Shown: positions 55,015 through 64,000 of the stretch, one piece after another | Position numbering within the stretch: position 1 is the first letter of the stretch | Layout: each line of letters begins with the position of its first letter | NCBI GenBank assembly: GCA_016647705.1 | Contig: CM028326.1 | Location: 24,939,901-25,003,900 of the forward strand | DNA length: 64,000 nucleotides | Direction of reading: 5' to 3' | Source of the DNA: Eucommia ulmoides | Taxonomy: Eukaryota > Streptophyta > Magnoliopsida > Garryales > Eucommiaceae | Position numbers and translations under genes: made by a program | Notes under the pieces: generated by a model | The model's database searches: none | What the model saw: the letters and a program-made list of their open reading frames with translations, nothing else | Told to the model about the DNA's origin: nothing

Positions 55015-56419
55015 TGGTGGCGTATAATTAATGCACGCCACTTACACCGCAAGTGTACGGGTCAATTTTTAGTATGGGTAGGGAGAGTAAGGGTATCGTG
55101 TCCACAGGGAATGATTGAGATTATTATCGAGTACTGCGATTATCATAACCTAATTTTATCTAGGCGCTAAAAATGTATTTTATAATTAATTAATACTAAT
55201 ACTAAAATGCTAATAAACTATACTAATATTAATATGAGATGGTTAAGGGGAAAATATTATTTAGGGATTAACTTTGTTTACAAAAATGTGTTCGGTCTCG
55301 TTTTAGTTTAAGTTAACGGCGTTCGACCTATCCAACAATCTCAGTTCGTAAACTCACTTGCCACCTCTCCTGAGTGTAAGATGAGTGAATATGCGACTTC
55401 GCGTTAATGAAGAAGTCTCTCTCAATTTCTTAATGATGCTAGGTCACATGCATCTCATGCCAACGTCATTGATTGCACACTTTCTAACTCTCTCTCAAGT
55501 TATTGGATCGTTGTGTTGTGTTTACCCTAGTCCGAATTTGGGGTTATCTCTCTCGATTGTCAAATCCCATATTCTCAATATATCTATCTAAGTATATAAT
55601 CATGATAATACGATAAATACAATTAACATAGCAAAGAACAACTATTAATGAAACACAAACTCAAATAAACAACATTTTTATAAATTATATTAATCCTTAG
55701 ACAAAAACCCATTTAGCTCATGGCCATAGCCGTTTATACAATGAAAAAAGAGCTAAACGTGCTCAACCATCTACCGAAGTTTAGAAAATAAAGAAGAAAA
55801 GAAAGAAACTTAGCTGTAGTCCGAAGATTTGCCGCTAAAAACGCTTCGGGATCGCTTCTCCTTCTTTGCAACATGTTCTTCTCCTTTAGAATTGGTTGAA
55901 CACTCCTAAGATCTCTCTCTAAAATATCCTAAGCCTAAGGGGTCTCTAACGGCTAGAGGATAGGAGAAAAGAAGAAATAGGGCACCAAAATATCCTAAAA
56001 AATATCTAAATCTGGTGCAGAGTGACTGCTGTGGCGGTGGGATTTACCGCTGCGATGGTGGGCATGTCGGCACAATCTTCGTCGCAGCGGTGGAGTCAGC
56101 GATGGGCGTTGGGACTTCTCTACAGTTTTACCGCTGCGGTGGTGGATCTCACCACTGCGGCGGTGAGTTTACAACAACTATAGGCCCTTATCTGCATATT
56201 CACCGCCGCGGCGGTGGGCTACTGTTTTGAATATTTCATTCGTGCTTGTTTTTCTACCGTTCTTGATCTGATTTGATCGTTATTGTTCCGTCTTCATGCA
56301 TTTTCATCTCAAACACCTGTTTTATACAAAAACACATAAAAACATATTAAAACGTAATAAACGTACTCGAAAGCTAACAATGTTCAGTTTAAAAATAGAT
56401 AGGTAAATTACACCTATCA
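55015..56419 (-). repeat. 5' LTR of complete gag-only Gypsy element
   Basis: 1405 bp, TGGTGGCGTATAATT to ACACCTATCA. The array at 56024-56216 has at least six motif copies, including the perfect 16-bp CACCGCCGCGGCGGTG at 56201-56216. The rest is closely colinear with the 3' LTR, so this is the youngest-looking Gypsy insertion here. Confidence 0.92.
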
Positions 56420-56424
56420 GTTGT

Positions 56425-57597
56425 CTATTGAATAAATGTAGGTAACGATTGGAACAAAAATGTTAATAGATGTGTATTTGATCGGCCAGGTAGTTTCGTC
56501 TATTATTTTTTGTTTTGATCTGATTTGGTCTATATGAGTACATTACCTATTTTTTTTTTTGTTTTTTTCTTTTGGGGAATATAAAATGAAATTTTGATTT
56601 TCAACCATATCTATTGTTGTCTCTTAAACAAAAATAGGTGATAATTGATGCACATGAAAAATGTTGATAGCTTCCACTGATAAAAGTTATAGGGAACCAT
56701 ATGATTTCTCTATTTAGTCTCCATGGTTCATTGCCAAGTAAGTTCGTCTTTCTCATTGCATCATTTTCCCATCTTTTTTTTTTTTTGAAAATTCAAACAA
56801 GAATCAAATCTACGAAATTCTTTCCCTTTTTTTTTTTTTTTTTGCATTTTTGTCTTTTAATTCTATTTGGTGTATGAGAGTTTTTGATCTTTCAACCAAA
56901 ATTGAAGATCATCATTAATAATTCTCCTCTCTTACCTTCTAAAATCGTATTAGGATTCAATATATAGTTTGAATTTTGTTTATTTTTTATAGTTAAAGAC
57001 CTTCATCTCCACTTAAGTTACATACAAAACTTTTTTGTCTAATGTATCCACAATCTTCATTTAGGAGCTTTATGCATTTGAGGAAAACGGGCATATGGAT
57101 ATACGACAGTTATTTGATGGGCATGTTAGTGGCTAATTTTCTATTCTAAAATCTCTCTCTCTCTCTCTCGGATGAAACATGTTCCAAAAATTGGATTATT
57201 CATGTCTAATTAAATTTAGTTTTTATAATTATTTAATTTTGTTTAGATTTCTTTCAAGTTTTAGTTTTAAACAATGTACAATATCATTGTTTTGATAAAC
57301 ACAAATAACTATTCAAAAATTTCTTCTCTTGAAGTCTAGGGAAAAACAATATTGAGGCTACTATTAAGTTCCAATGTGTCATTTTGTTCTTATACATACG
57401 AATAAGAAAATTTTCGATTGTGAGTTTTTTTTTTTTTTTTTTTTAATGTTTTATGTGTTCGGTTTTTTTTTTTTTATCTTTTGCTTTTTAAGTTACTTCT
57501 TTAATTGAGATTTTTTTTTTTTAAATTCGATTGTGAAGTTCATATATAATTTGTAATAATGTTAATGCATATTATTAAATAAATAGTAGATTTTTAC
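56425..57597. other. AT-rich sequence, probable Helitron body
   Basis: No open frame of interest. Several poly(T) runs (56550, 56770, 56828, 57428, 57464, 57510) and a CT repeat (57152-57169). It probably forms the body of the Helitron ending at 57629, but its 5' end was not found. Confidence 0.4.
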
Positions 57598-57629
57598 ACT
57601 CATGCCTTTAGGCACGAGTTATACACTAG
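57598..57629 (+). mobile_element. Helitron 3' terminus
   Basis: Hairpin ACTCATGCC / loop TTTA / GGCACGAGT (eight of nine pairs), then ten bases ending CTAG, followed by T. This is the Helitron 3' signature: a short GC-richer hairpin about 10 nt before CTRR, with insertion before T. Confidence 0.65.
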
Positions 57630-58380
57630 TATATAGATAATATACGTAAATTCACTACAAGACAAACGCTACGCTATGATAAAAAAAAAAATTTGAACAA
57701 TTCACAAACAATATTGTTGGTGCCAAGAATTAGTATGTACTAGCAGTATGGTCTAATCAGGTTCCACAGAGAAGTTGTTGTTGAGTTGGAATGATGAGGC
57801 GGAGTTTTGAGTCTCAAATAATTGGAGATCTGGAATTGGTTAAGTGTTCTTCAAACGCTTAGCTGAGATCTAGAGAATCAATGTCTAGAAAGCGGGTACC
57901 CGCAAAAGGACCCACCGGGTATGTGCCCAGCGAAATCTCTCTGGCATGAGAGTAAGAGCTCAGGGGAAAAGGCTACACAATTGCTTCAATAAGAATAATA
58001 AGCCTTACCTTAGGGCATTGATTGCCTCTTGGTATTTAAAGGAGTGGAGGACAATTAGTATTGCTTAATCTGAGTGGTGAGCGATATTAATTAGTTGAAA
58101 CCATATGCTTAGTCCTTGATGGAGTGTTTGAGGAGATAATCTCATGGACTTGGGCTTTGTGGCTCATTGTGAAATCCCATAGGTTTGATCCAAATTACTT
58201 AAGGAAACTTGCTCTTGCTGGAGAGAAATGGTTAAGTCCTTGAGGATGGTCGTCTAGAGACCAAGAGAGGAGAGGGAAAATGGATACGTGGCGGGGGCCC
58301 AAGTACTGAAGAAGGGACATCTATAAATACCATCATTAGTTGCCCTTTCCTATGGTTTGGGTTTTCTAAATGATGTTTTT
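57630..58380. other. Unassigned, possibly LTR-like leader
   Basis: No coding frame. Contains the perfect 12-bp palindrome GCGGGTACCCGC near 57891 and a CTATAAATA box at 58321 about 60 bp before the repeat array. TGTTGGTGCCAAG at 57715 could be an LTR start, but no matching end or second copy is in view. Confidence 0.35.
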
Positions 58381-59290
58381 GGAGGCGTAGTCACCCCACA
58401 AACCTTGCTAGCCAAAGGTAACACGACAGGGTGGTAGGTGCTTGTTTCTTTGATGGTGGCCAGAGAAACCTCCATGACTTTGCTTGATGCCTTTTTTTGT
58501 ATAGAGTCGTAATTGTTGTCGTCGGCCAAAACTCCTTATGTCCTGGCATGTTGGGGGTGTGTTGTGGCCATTTTGTTGATGTCGGCCTTCTTCGGCATTT
58601 TTATTCGATAATTTTGTCGTCGTCGTCCGCAATCTCGGCTTGTGTCATGATGTCGTCGCTGACCAACAATACTGTTGGTCGGAGAAGGCACGCTGCCTTT
58701 CTTGACACTTGAAAGGGAGCCCCCCCACCTACCACTGCTGGCTAAAAGCGACATGGTAATGCGGTGGGAAAATATTTGACCCGTGCTAGGTAGAAGCAAC
58801 AACGATATCATGGGAAGGAACGTCGGCTAGGAATTTCGAAAGAAATGTTGGCCAGAGATTCAGCAATGACACCAGCCAGAGGCCTTACAGTAACGTCCTG
58901 TTCAGATTTTTTGTCATCACCAGCCAAAGGAAATGAGAGGCCAAATGCTCGTCATTTGTACAGCCGCCGGCCAGTGTTATTTTTTCGTCTAAGTTTGGTG
59001 TTTTTGCCGAGGGTTCCCAATTGCTCGTTGCCAGCCAGAAGTGGCACGGTAGAGCGGTGGGCACCTATCTTTGTGACGCCGACTAAAGGATACTATTATT
59101 GCTTTCCATTTGTGTCGCTTCCACCTAGAAGACACCGATCTTTACTTAGATATTTGGTCATCGTTATCTGTTCAGCGGTGTCCATGAGGGCTACCCATCA
59201 CTTGCTGTCAACCAGACATACCACGATAACATGGTGGGTGCGTATTTTTATCCTGCTAGCCAAAAATCTCATTTGTTGAGTGTTGTTCAA
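58380..59290. repeat. Degenerate tandem repeat with GCCAGCCAGAAG-type motif
   Basis: At least four related blocks share [CCAGCCA or CTAGCCA][GAAAG..][CACGGTA or CACGACA][GCGGTGGG or GGTGGTAGG] followed by a T-rich stretch, starting near 58403, 58733, 59032 and 59207. Spacing is about 165 bp or its double. Short GGCCAG or CGGCC pieces occur between them. Open frames here are short and motif-free. Confidence 0.55.
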
Positions 59291-59692
59291 CCGTTGAGAT
59301 CATTTCGGTGACTTTCCCAACGTCGTTGCCAACGATGAGGCTTTGATTCCTCTACCACCTCATGCAGCGTATTGACCTTAGGTTTGATGCCACCCCAAAC
59401 AGTGTGCTAGATCGTTGGGCTATGGGACAGGGCCTCAGTTGTTGCGCTCGGCATGGTGTAAGGAGTCCGACCATTGGGCAACGGGAAGGGGCTTCGGGCA
59501 GCGTGCTTAGTATTGGTGGGGTGTCACACTTGAGCCACGCATTGATCTTGTGGAGAAGAATGTATTAGACGGTACATAGGGTTGAGCTCCGTACCAGAAA
59601 CCATGGAGACCATAAGAGCTCACCACGTGGTACCTCGTGTGTGGAACATCTCATTTATCGAGGGATTGCCTCATTTTTCTCGCCTATTCCTC

Positions 59693-59701
59693 CTATAAAT
59701 A
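59693..59701 (+). promoter_or_regulatory. Candidate TATA box of the pseudogene at 59806
   Basis: CTATAAATA lies 105 bp before the first ATG of the Ser-rich pseudogene, followed by a pyrimidine-rich leader. Typical plant core promoter spacing; no other evidence. Confidence 0.5.
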
Positions 59702-59805
59702 TATAACTTGGATGTTCCATTTTTCACACTTGTAATTCATTGAGAGTTCTAGAGAGAAGCTCCCTTTGTTTCTTTGCTTGGTAATTTCCAAACACTTAGC
59801 AAAAA

Positions 59806-62220
59806 ATGGTTATTCGATATTCAACCCCTTTAGATTCTTCATCTTCTCACTCTGGCTGTAGTTTAGGGTCCAGTTCTTCAGAAAGGACCATATCTACTCC
59901 TAATTAGGATGTTGGGCTAGCCTTGGTCCTTTAAAGGTCTTTCTCTCCGTCCTTGATGGATCGGCCACATACATCTATTAAGGCTATCCAATTCGTGGTC
60001 GAATTAGTGACCGTGGATGGCCACACTAATAATCATGGTGGAGTGAGTTCTTCATGGGATCCTAGTTCCATTCTAGAGGAGGGTCTTGTGATGGCGATGC
60101 AAGTTCTAGAACTGATTCCCCTGAGATTACCGATAGTCAGCGGTACAGGGCCCAATATTTTGTATTCTGCCGTATTTGTCTGAGGTCTCCTTTAGGAGAT
60201 CAAGTCCAATGTAACTGGGCAAGAGTTGAGGACGGTCCACAGTAAGTACACCTTCTCGAGTTCGATGGCATAGAGGATCCCTATTGCTTAGCAGAGAACA
60301 CACCAGCCGCTTACTGGTTTTCTTACTGTCTATATTCACCAGCTCGAGGCCAAACTCTGCATCCATATTTACCCATGGATCCAGACAGTCAGCAAGGAGT
60401 ACAATTTTTATTCGTCCTAGATCGCTCCGAGCAGCATGAAGGTGGTGGTAGCAGCCTACCTTATTTTCAAGGCAGAAGCCATAGTGCGAAGCTTAGAGCT
60501 CTTTCACTATCTATTCTTCGTTAAGTCCTTGCACCGAGGTGTTGGGTAGTGCTACATGTCTTCCAGGTCGACATTTTTAATGGGCCTGGATTTTAAAATC
60601 CATGAAGTACTTCTACAACGGAGGGGATGGTTGGGAGTTCAACCCTAACTAGAAGGATTGCTTGAACCCCATTTTACGGGACTGGGGGAGAGTCGGAAAG
60701 AAAACCTTAAGGTGGAGAAAGGTTATAAGATTGGAGATTTTGTCTAACTTGGATTTTTTGTTGCACTCTGTAGAGAATGAAAAGACCTCTAAGAAGAAGA
60801 AGAATGAAAGGCTCCATGGCCAGATATCTTCAACCAGAAGGAGAAGGTGTTGCGACTTGTTTTCCATCAGGTGAACATACTCATCAAGTCGACGCTCTTC
60901 GACATATAATTCTACCGGGCACCTTCTTTAGCTCTAGATGATCTCCCATCTAAACCAACTAATAGTAAGTCGAACCTCATCTCTTATAGTCATCACTTCA
61001 TTACAACTTGAATTCCAATTTGAATTCCTATATGGTATCTTGTGTTGGTCTTCTGTAAGAATGGATTCTGCTATTATCCTCAAGATGCTCACTGCTCAAA
61101 AGAAGACTGGGGCCCCTGAACGCTCCTCCGCCATACAAGAACAGGCCCCTCAAGGTCAAAGTAGGTCTCATGCAGCACTGGGGCTATCGATCATGAATTC
61201 CCACAGTCTACTCCTAGTGCGTCGTATGCGGATCTACACTCCAAAGATTCGTAAGACTAGGGAAATTCTGCACTGAGAGCTCAGCTCAGCAGAGTAGGAA
61301 GAAGAACAAACATTCTTCTCGGTCCGCGAGTAGGGACCCTATCCTTCTGTATCGCAATTGTCAGTTCTTCGGGGTTGAAAACGCGTGCCTTGAGGTTGAC
61401 ACTCGCTTTCTTGACAACCCAAAGTTATTGCCATCATTTTTGGATCGCGTGACTCTTTTAGCGGATAGGAAGAAGAAGGAGAACATTGTCCCCAAGCGAC
61501 TCGCCGGGGATATTTGCGGTCAAATGGTGAGATGAGTGCACGTCATTTCCTTTACACTTGTGATTTTTCATAAAACACTTGTCTTCTAACCCGTTTCTCT
61601 TGGCAGGCCATGTTCAAATTCCACACGCTCGCTACCCAGTTCTTATTGGAGAATGGTATATTGCACCAGCTAGAGTTTTTCTTAACTGAACTCCAAAAGA
61701 AAGGATGAGGCAGAGGCTAAGCTCTGCGCTAGCCTGTCAACCTCGCGGATAGATAACTTGGGATTGCAATCAAATATCAAATATATTACCAACCTGGCCA
61801 AGATGGTCAAGGCTAAGCTCAGGAACTCCAGATAGTGTTTGAATCGATATGAGAAAAACTGTTAGGGCACCGTGGAGTGGGACAAACGAGTAGAGACGAC
61901 TCTTGAGAACGCTAAGGCAAAAGCCATCGAGGAGTGGAAGTAGGGGCCCAACTTCGTAGAGTTCCAACTGAAGATCGGCTCCGACCTCCTGGATCTAGGA
62001 AACTAGTTTACCATGAGGGCCATCCACCACCTTTACCAGGAGTTCTCTACTGAGCACGTCGAGATGGAGCTCTCTGAGTAAGAGGTTGGTGCTGTGGCCA
62101 ACGAGGGAGAGGATGTCGACGACACATGAGGTGCTGAGTAAGGAGGTGTTAAAGAGGACAAGGTCACAACTCGTTCCCCTTATGAGGACACTTCTAGGGT
62201 TATCGAGAGGAGAGGGGGAA
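59806..62220 (+). pseudogene. Transposon-associated protein with Transposase_28-like domain, broken
   Basis: The ATG at 59806 opens a Ser-rich N-terminus (STPLDSSSSHSGCSLGSSSS). At 60310-60650, between stops, LTGFLTVYIHQLEAKLCIHI, IAPSSMKVVVAAYLIFKAEA, RSLELFHYLFFVKSL and CYMSSRSTFLMG follow the pattern of the plant Transposase_28 / putative plant transposon domain (FTVYEHQL.AGL..P, LAPSQL.PN, LFRYLF..K, WYYFS.R). A typical 80-nt intron is visible at 61527-61606 (GTGAGATGAG to TTGGCAG). After it come a coiled-coil-like stretch (about 61700-61900) and a C-terminus with QLKIGSDLLDLGN, RAIHHLYQEFSTEHVEMELS and an acidic tail. Such proteins occur in CACTA and Tat-related plant transposons. Many stops make it dead. 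Confidence 0.6.
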
Positions 62221-62724
62221 AATTGATCCCTAACTCGTCATCATCTCAGCATTTAGGGTTTTTTAGGATTCTTTGGATTTTTTATTTTTTATTTTTTTGT
62301 AAATCCTTCTCTTTTTTTATTTATTATTATTATTATTATTATTTTTTTTTTTTTTTGTATTTTAAGTGAGCCGAATTGTAGTGGGCTAGGAACCCCAAGA
62401 TGTATAACTTTTTTTTTAGCATATCAATACAAAGGATTTTTTTTGTATGCAAATTTCTGTTCTCTTTCGTCTGAATGCACTTGTTTGTTTGAACGACATA
62501 ATTGTGACACTTGCATTTTTATGAAAATTTTTGTCTTTCCTTGTTTCTTCCTAGGGCTATGGCTCTCTTGCCCCTCCAGCCCAAGATATGAGTTTGAAAA
62601 AGTTGGATTCGTGTCGTATGTTTAAGGCAATGGGTTCTCTGTAGTCGAGCTCATCCCTAAGCCTTTTCAGGTACCCTAATTTTGTTCATACAAGAACATT
62701 TTCCCCTTTATGTCGCTTGACCTT
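62221..62724. other. T-rich 3' region of the pseudogene
   Basis: T-rich runs and TTATTA repeats (62320-62357), then GTGAGCCGAATTGTAGTGGG and ATCAATACAAAGGA, resembling the transcript end of Tat-type gag genes. A 60-codon frame at 62443 shows no motif. ACCTT (62720-62724) is the left flank of the following LTR. Confidence 0.4.
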
Positions 62725-64000
62725 TGATAGGTTGAAAATACCTATCTACTTCTAAGCCAAATTTGATAGTTTTCGAGTGTTTTAGTAATATTTTATGGCG
62801 TTTTTCGTTTATTTATTTATTATTTTTTTTTTTTTTTTTGTAAATCAGGTGTAGGAATGTGATCGAGTGACAAACAAGCGAAGTGGTAGAAAAATGGTGA
62901 AAGAAACAAGGTTTTAGGACAGCAAACCCACCGCCGCGACGGTTAGGCCATTGCCGAGGCGGCAGAGATGCAGGGAGAATTGTGCAGAAGTCACCGCCCC
63001 AGCGGTCAGGCCACCGCAGAGGTGATAAAAGTCTAGTGACCTATGCCAGTCTCACCGCGGAGGCGGTGAAAGTCCAGAGAGCCTAGGTTTTGTTTCATCG
63101 TTGTAGCGGTCATTCACTGCCTAGGCGGTGAAAGTATAGAGAGTTTCATTTTTGGTTCACCACCGCAATGGTCAGCCACTACCACAGCAGTGAAGCTAAC
63201 CGACTTAACTCACCACCGAGGCAGTCTTTTTGTGCTGAAAATATCTATTTTCTAGATATTTTCAAGCCTTCTATTTAAATCCTTCTTTCCCCCATTTGTC
63301 ACAGATGGTTCCGATCCTATGATAGATGATCTTAAGCATATTTTGAGAGCTCAAAGAGGAGATTCAACATTTGGAGAAGAGGAATCATTTCAGGACCGAA
63401 CTTTGCCGACAGTGGACCACTCCACTTAAAGATTTGATTGTTCTTTATTTGTTTCTATCTTTGTAACTTAACTTTTTATATCAAATGATGATGAATCCTT
63501 CTTGTTTTAATATATGTATGGTTAAGATCATGGTAGGCTAGATAAATATTATCTAGGGATCAATGTAACTCATGTAAATACATGTTTGAGTAAATATATG
63601 TTACTTTAACGATTGTTTGTCTAGATTCGATTGTGTTTACCATTCTATTACAATTTTAATATACTTGTTAAGGTATTAGGATTAGTTTTGAGAATACAAC
63701 GTTTGACACTCGGGAAAGGTAACCCCGGATTCGGACTAGGGTAAAACACATCACGACAATCTAATGACCCGGGATGGCGTTAGAAAGTATGTAATCCATG
63801 AGGTTGGGTCAAGACTCATGTGGCTATGTGTTACATAAAATGCTAGAGGGGGACTTTGGCGTTAATGCGAAGTCATATAATCGCAAATTTTAGACTCGAG
63901 AAAGGTAATGAGCGAGTTTGAGATACCTGGATTGTGGGATAGGATAAACACCATTATTGTTAATTAAATGAAATCAAATATGTATTAAGTGAATGAAGTC
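62725..64000 (+). repeat. LTR of gag-only Gypsy family (copy F), cut by window end
   Basis: Begins TGATAGGTTGAAAATACC; the rest is colinear with 44625-45900 and reversed 55015-56419. It has the largest dyad array (62928-63210, about nine motif copies). CTATTTAAATCC near 63270 is the likely TATA box. It runs to the last base of the window, so whether it is a solo LTR or the start of an element is unknown. Confidence 0.88.

Larger units (their letters stand above)
50991..56419 (-). mobile_element. Complete gag-only Gypsy element with perfect TSD
   Basis: 5429 bp with LTRs at 50991-52370 and 55015-56419, flanked by GTTGT at 50986-50990 and 56420-56424. Interior 2644 bp: Asp-tRNA primer site, a gag of about 1 kb, then about 1.4 kb of conserved non-coding sequence and a polypurine tract (GAGTTTAGGGGTATT on the reverse strand) beside the 3' LTR. 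There is no protease, RT, RNase H or integrase. This is the type copy for the family (six LTRs in the window), similar in design to the plant TR-GAG class of non-autonomous retrotransposons. Mobility would need enzymes from an Athila/Tat-like partner. Confidence 0.92.

Overview
This is plant nuclear DNA, almost certainly from a dicot. It is AT-rich and gene-poor, and is built from nested LTR retrotransposons of typical plant lineages: Copia SIRE/Maximus-like, Gypsy Tat/Athila-like, and long chromovirus-type LTRs. It also holds an RTE-clade LINE, a Mutator-like element, a MITE, a Helitron end and plant mobile domain remnants. Nothing bacterial, organellar or viral was recognised, and no rRNA, tRNA or CRISPR. 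The species cannot be told from the sequence.

Layout. 1-6.6 kb: an old Copia pol on the + strand, split by a SIRE-type LTR that was itself hit by a Gypsy element and then scarred by a deletion. 7.1-8.0 kb: a solo LTR. 8.0-10.0 kb: a broken plant-mobile-domain gene, reverse strand. 10.2-10.6 kb: a MITE with a 19-bp hairpin. 12.07-13.96 kb: a MULE with terminal inverted repeats of roughly 95 bp. 16.1-22.6 kb: a SIRE-type Copia element that lost pol but keeps both LTRs and a perfect target-site duplication (TSD). 23.76-33.0 kb: a structurally complete but dead 9.25-kb SIRE-type Copia element with a perfect TSD. 33.4-37.0 kb: 5' LTR and partial gag of another Copia, + strand. 37.4-39.4 kb: Tat-type Gypsy pol, reverse strand. 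39.4-40.6 kb: an LTR piece with a long TG-rich tract.

The only convincing intact host gene is a single-exon BAHD acyltransferase (41023-42384, reverse strand, 453 aa) with HXXXD, YFGNC and DFGWG motifs. It probably transfers malonyl or another acyl group from CoA to a flavonoid or phenolic glycoside in the cytosol.

43.6-50.7 kb is a chromovirus-type LTR broken by an RTE LINE (itself broken by a non-autonomous Gypsy element) and by a solo Gypsy LTR. 51.0-56.4 kb is a complete copy of that non-autonomous Gypsy family: LTRs, an Asp-tRNA-type primer site, gag only, no pol. A Helitron 3' end lies at 57.6 kb, then a degenerate tandem repeat, a gene-like pseudogene with a Transposase_28-like domain (59.8-62.2 kb), and a sixth LTR of the same Gypsy family running off the window.

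The most interesting signal is in the LTRs. Two unrelated families (SIRE Copia and the gag-only Gypsy) each carry, upstream of their TATA boxes, an array of short dyad-symmetric motifs separated by 25-45-bp linkers. The linkers share an AGAGAGTTTCA-type phrase across the two families. In the Gypsy copies the palindrome centre changes (CTAG, TGCA, CGCG) while the dyad symmetry is kept.
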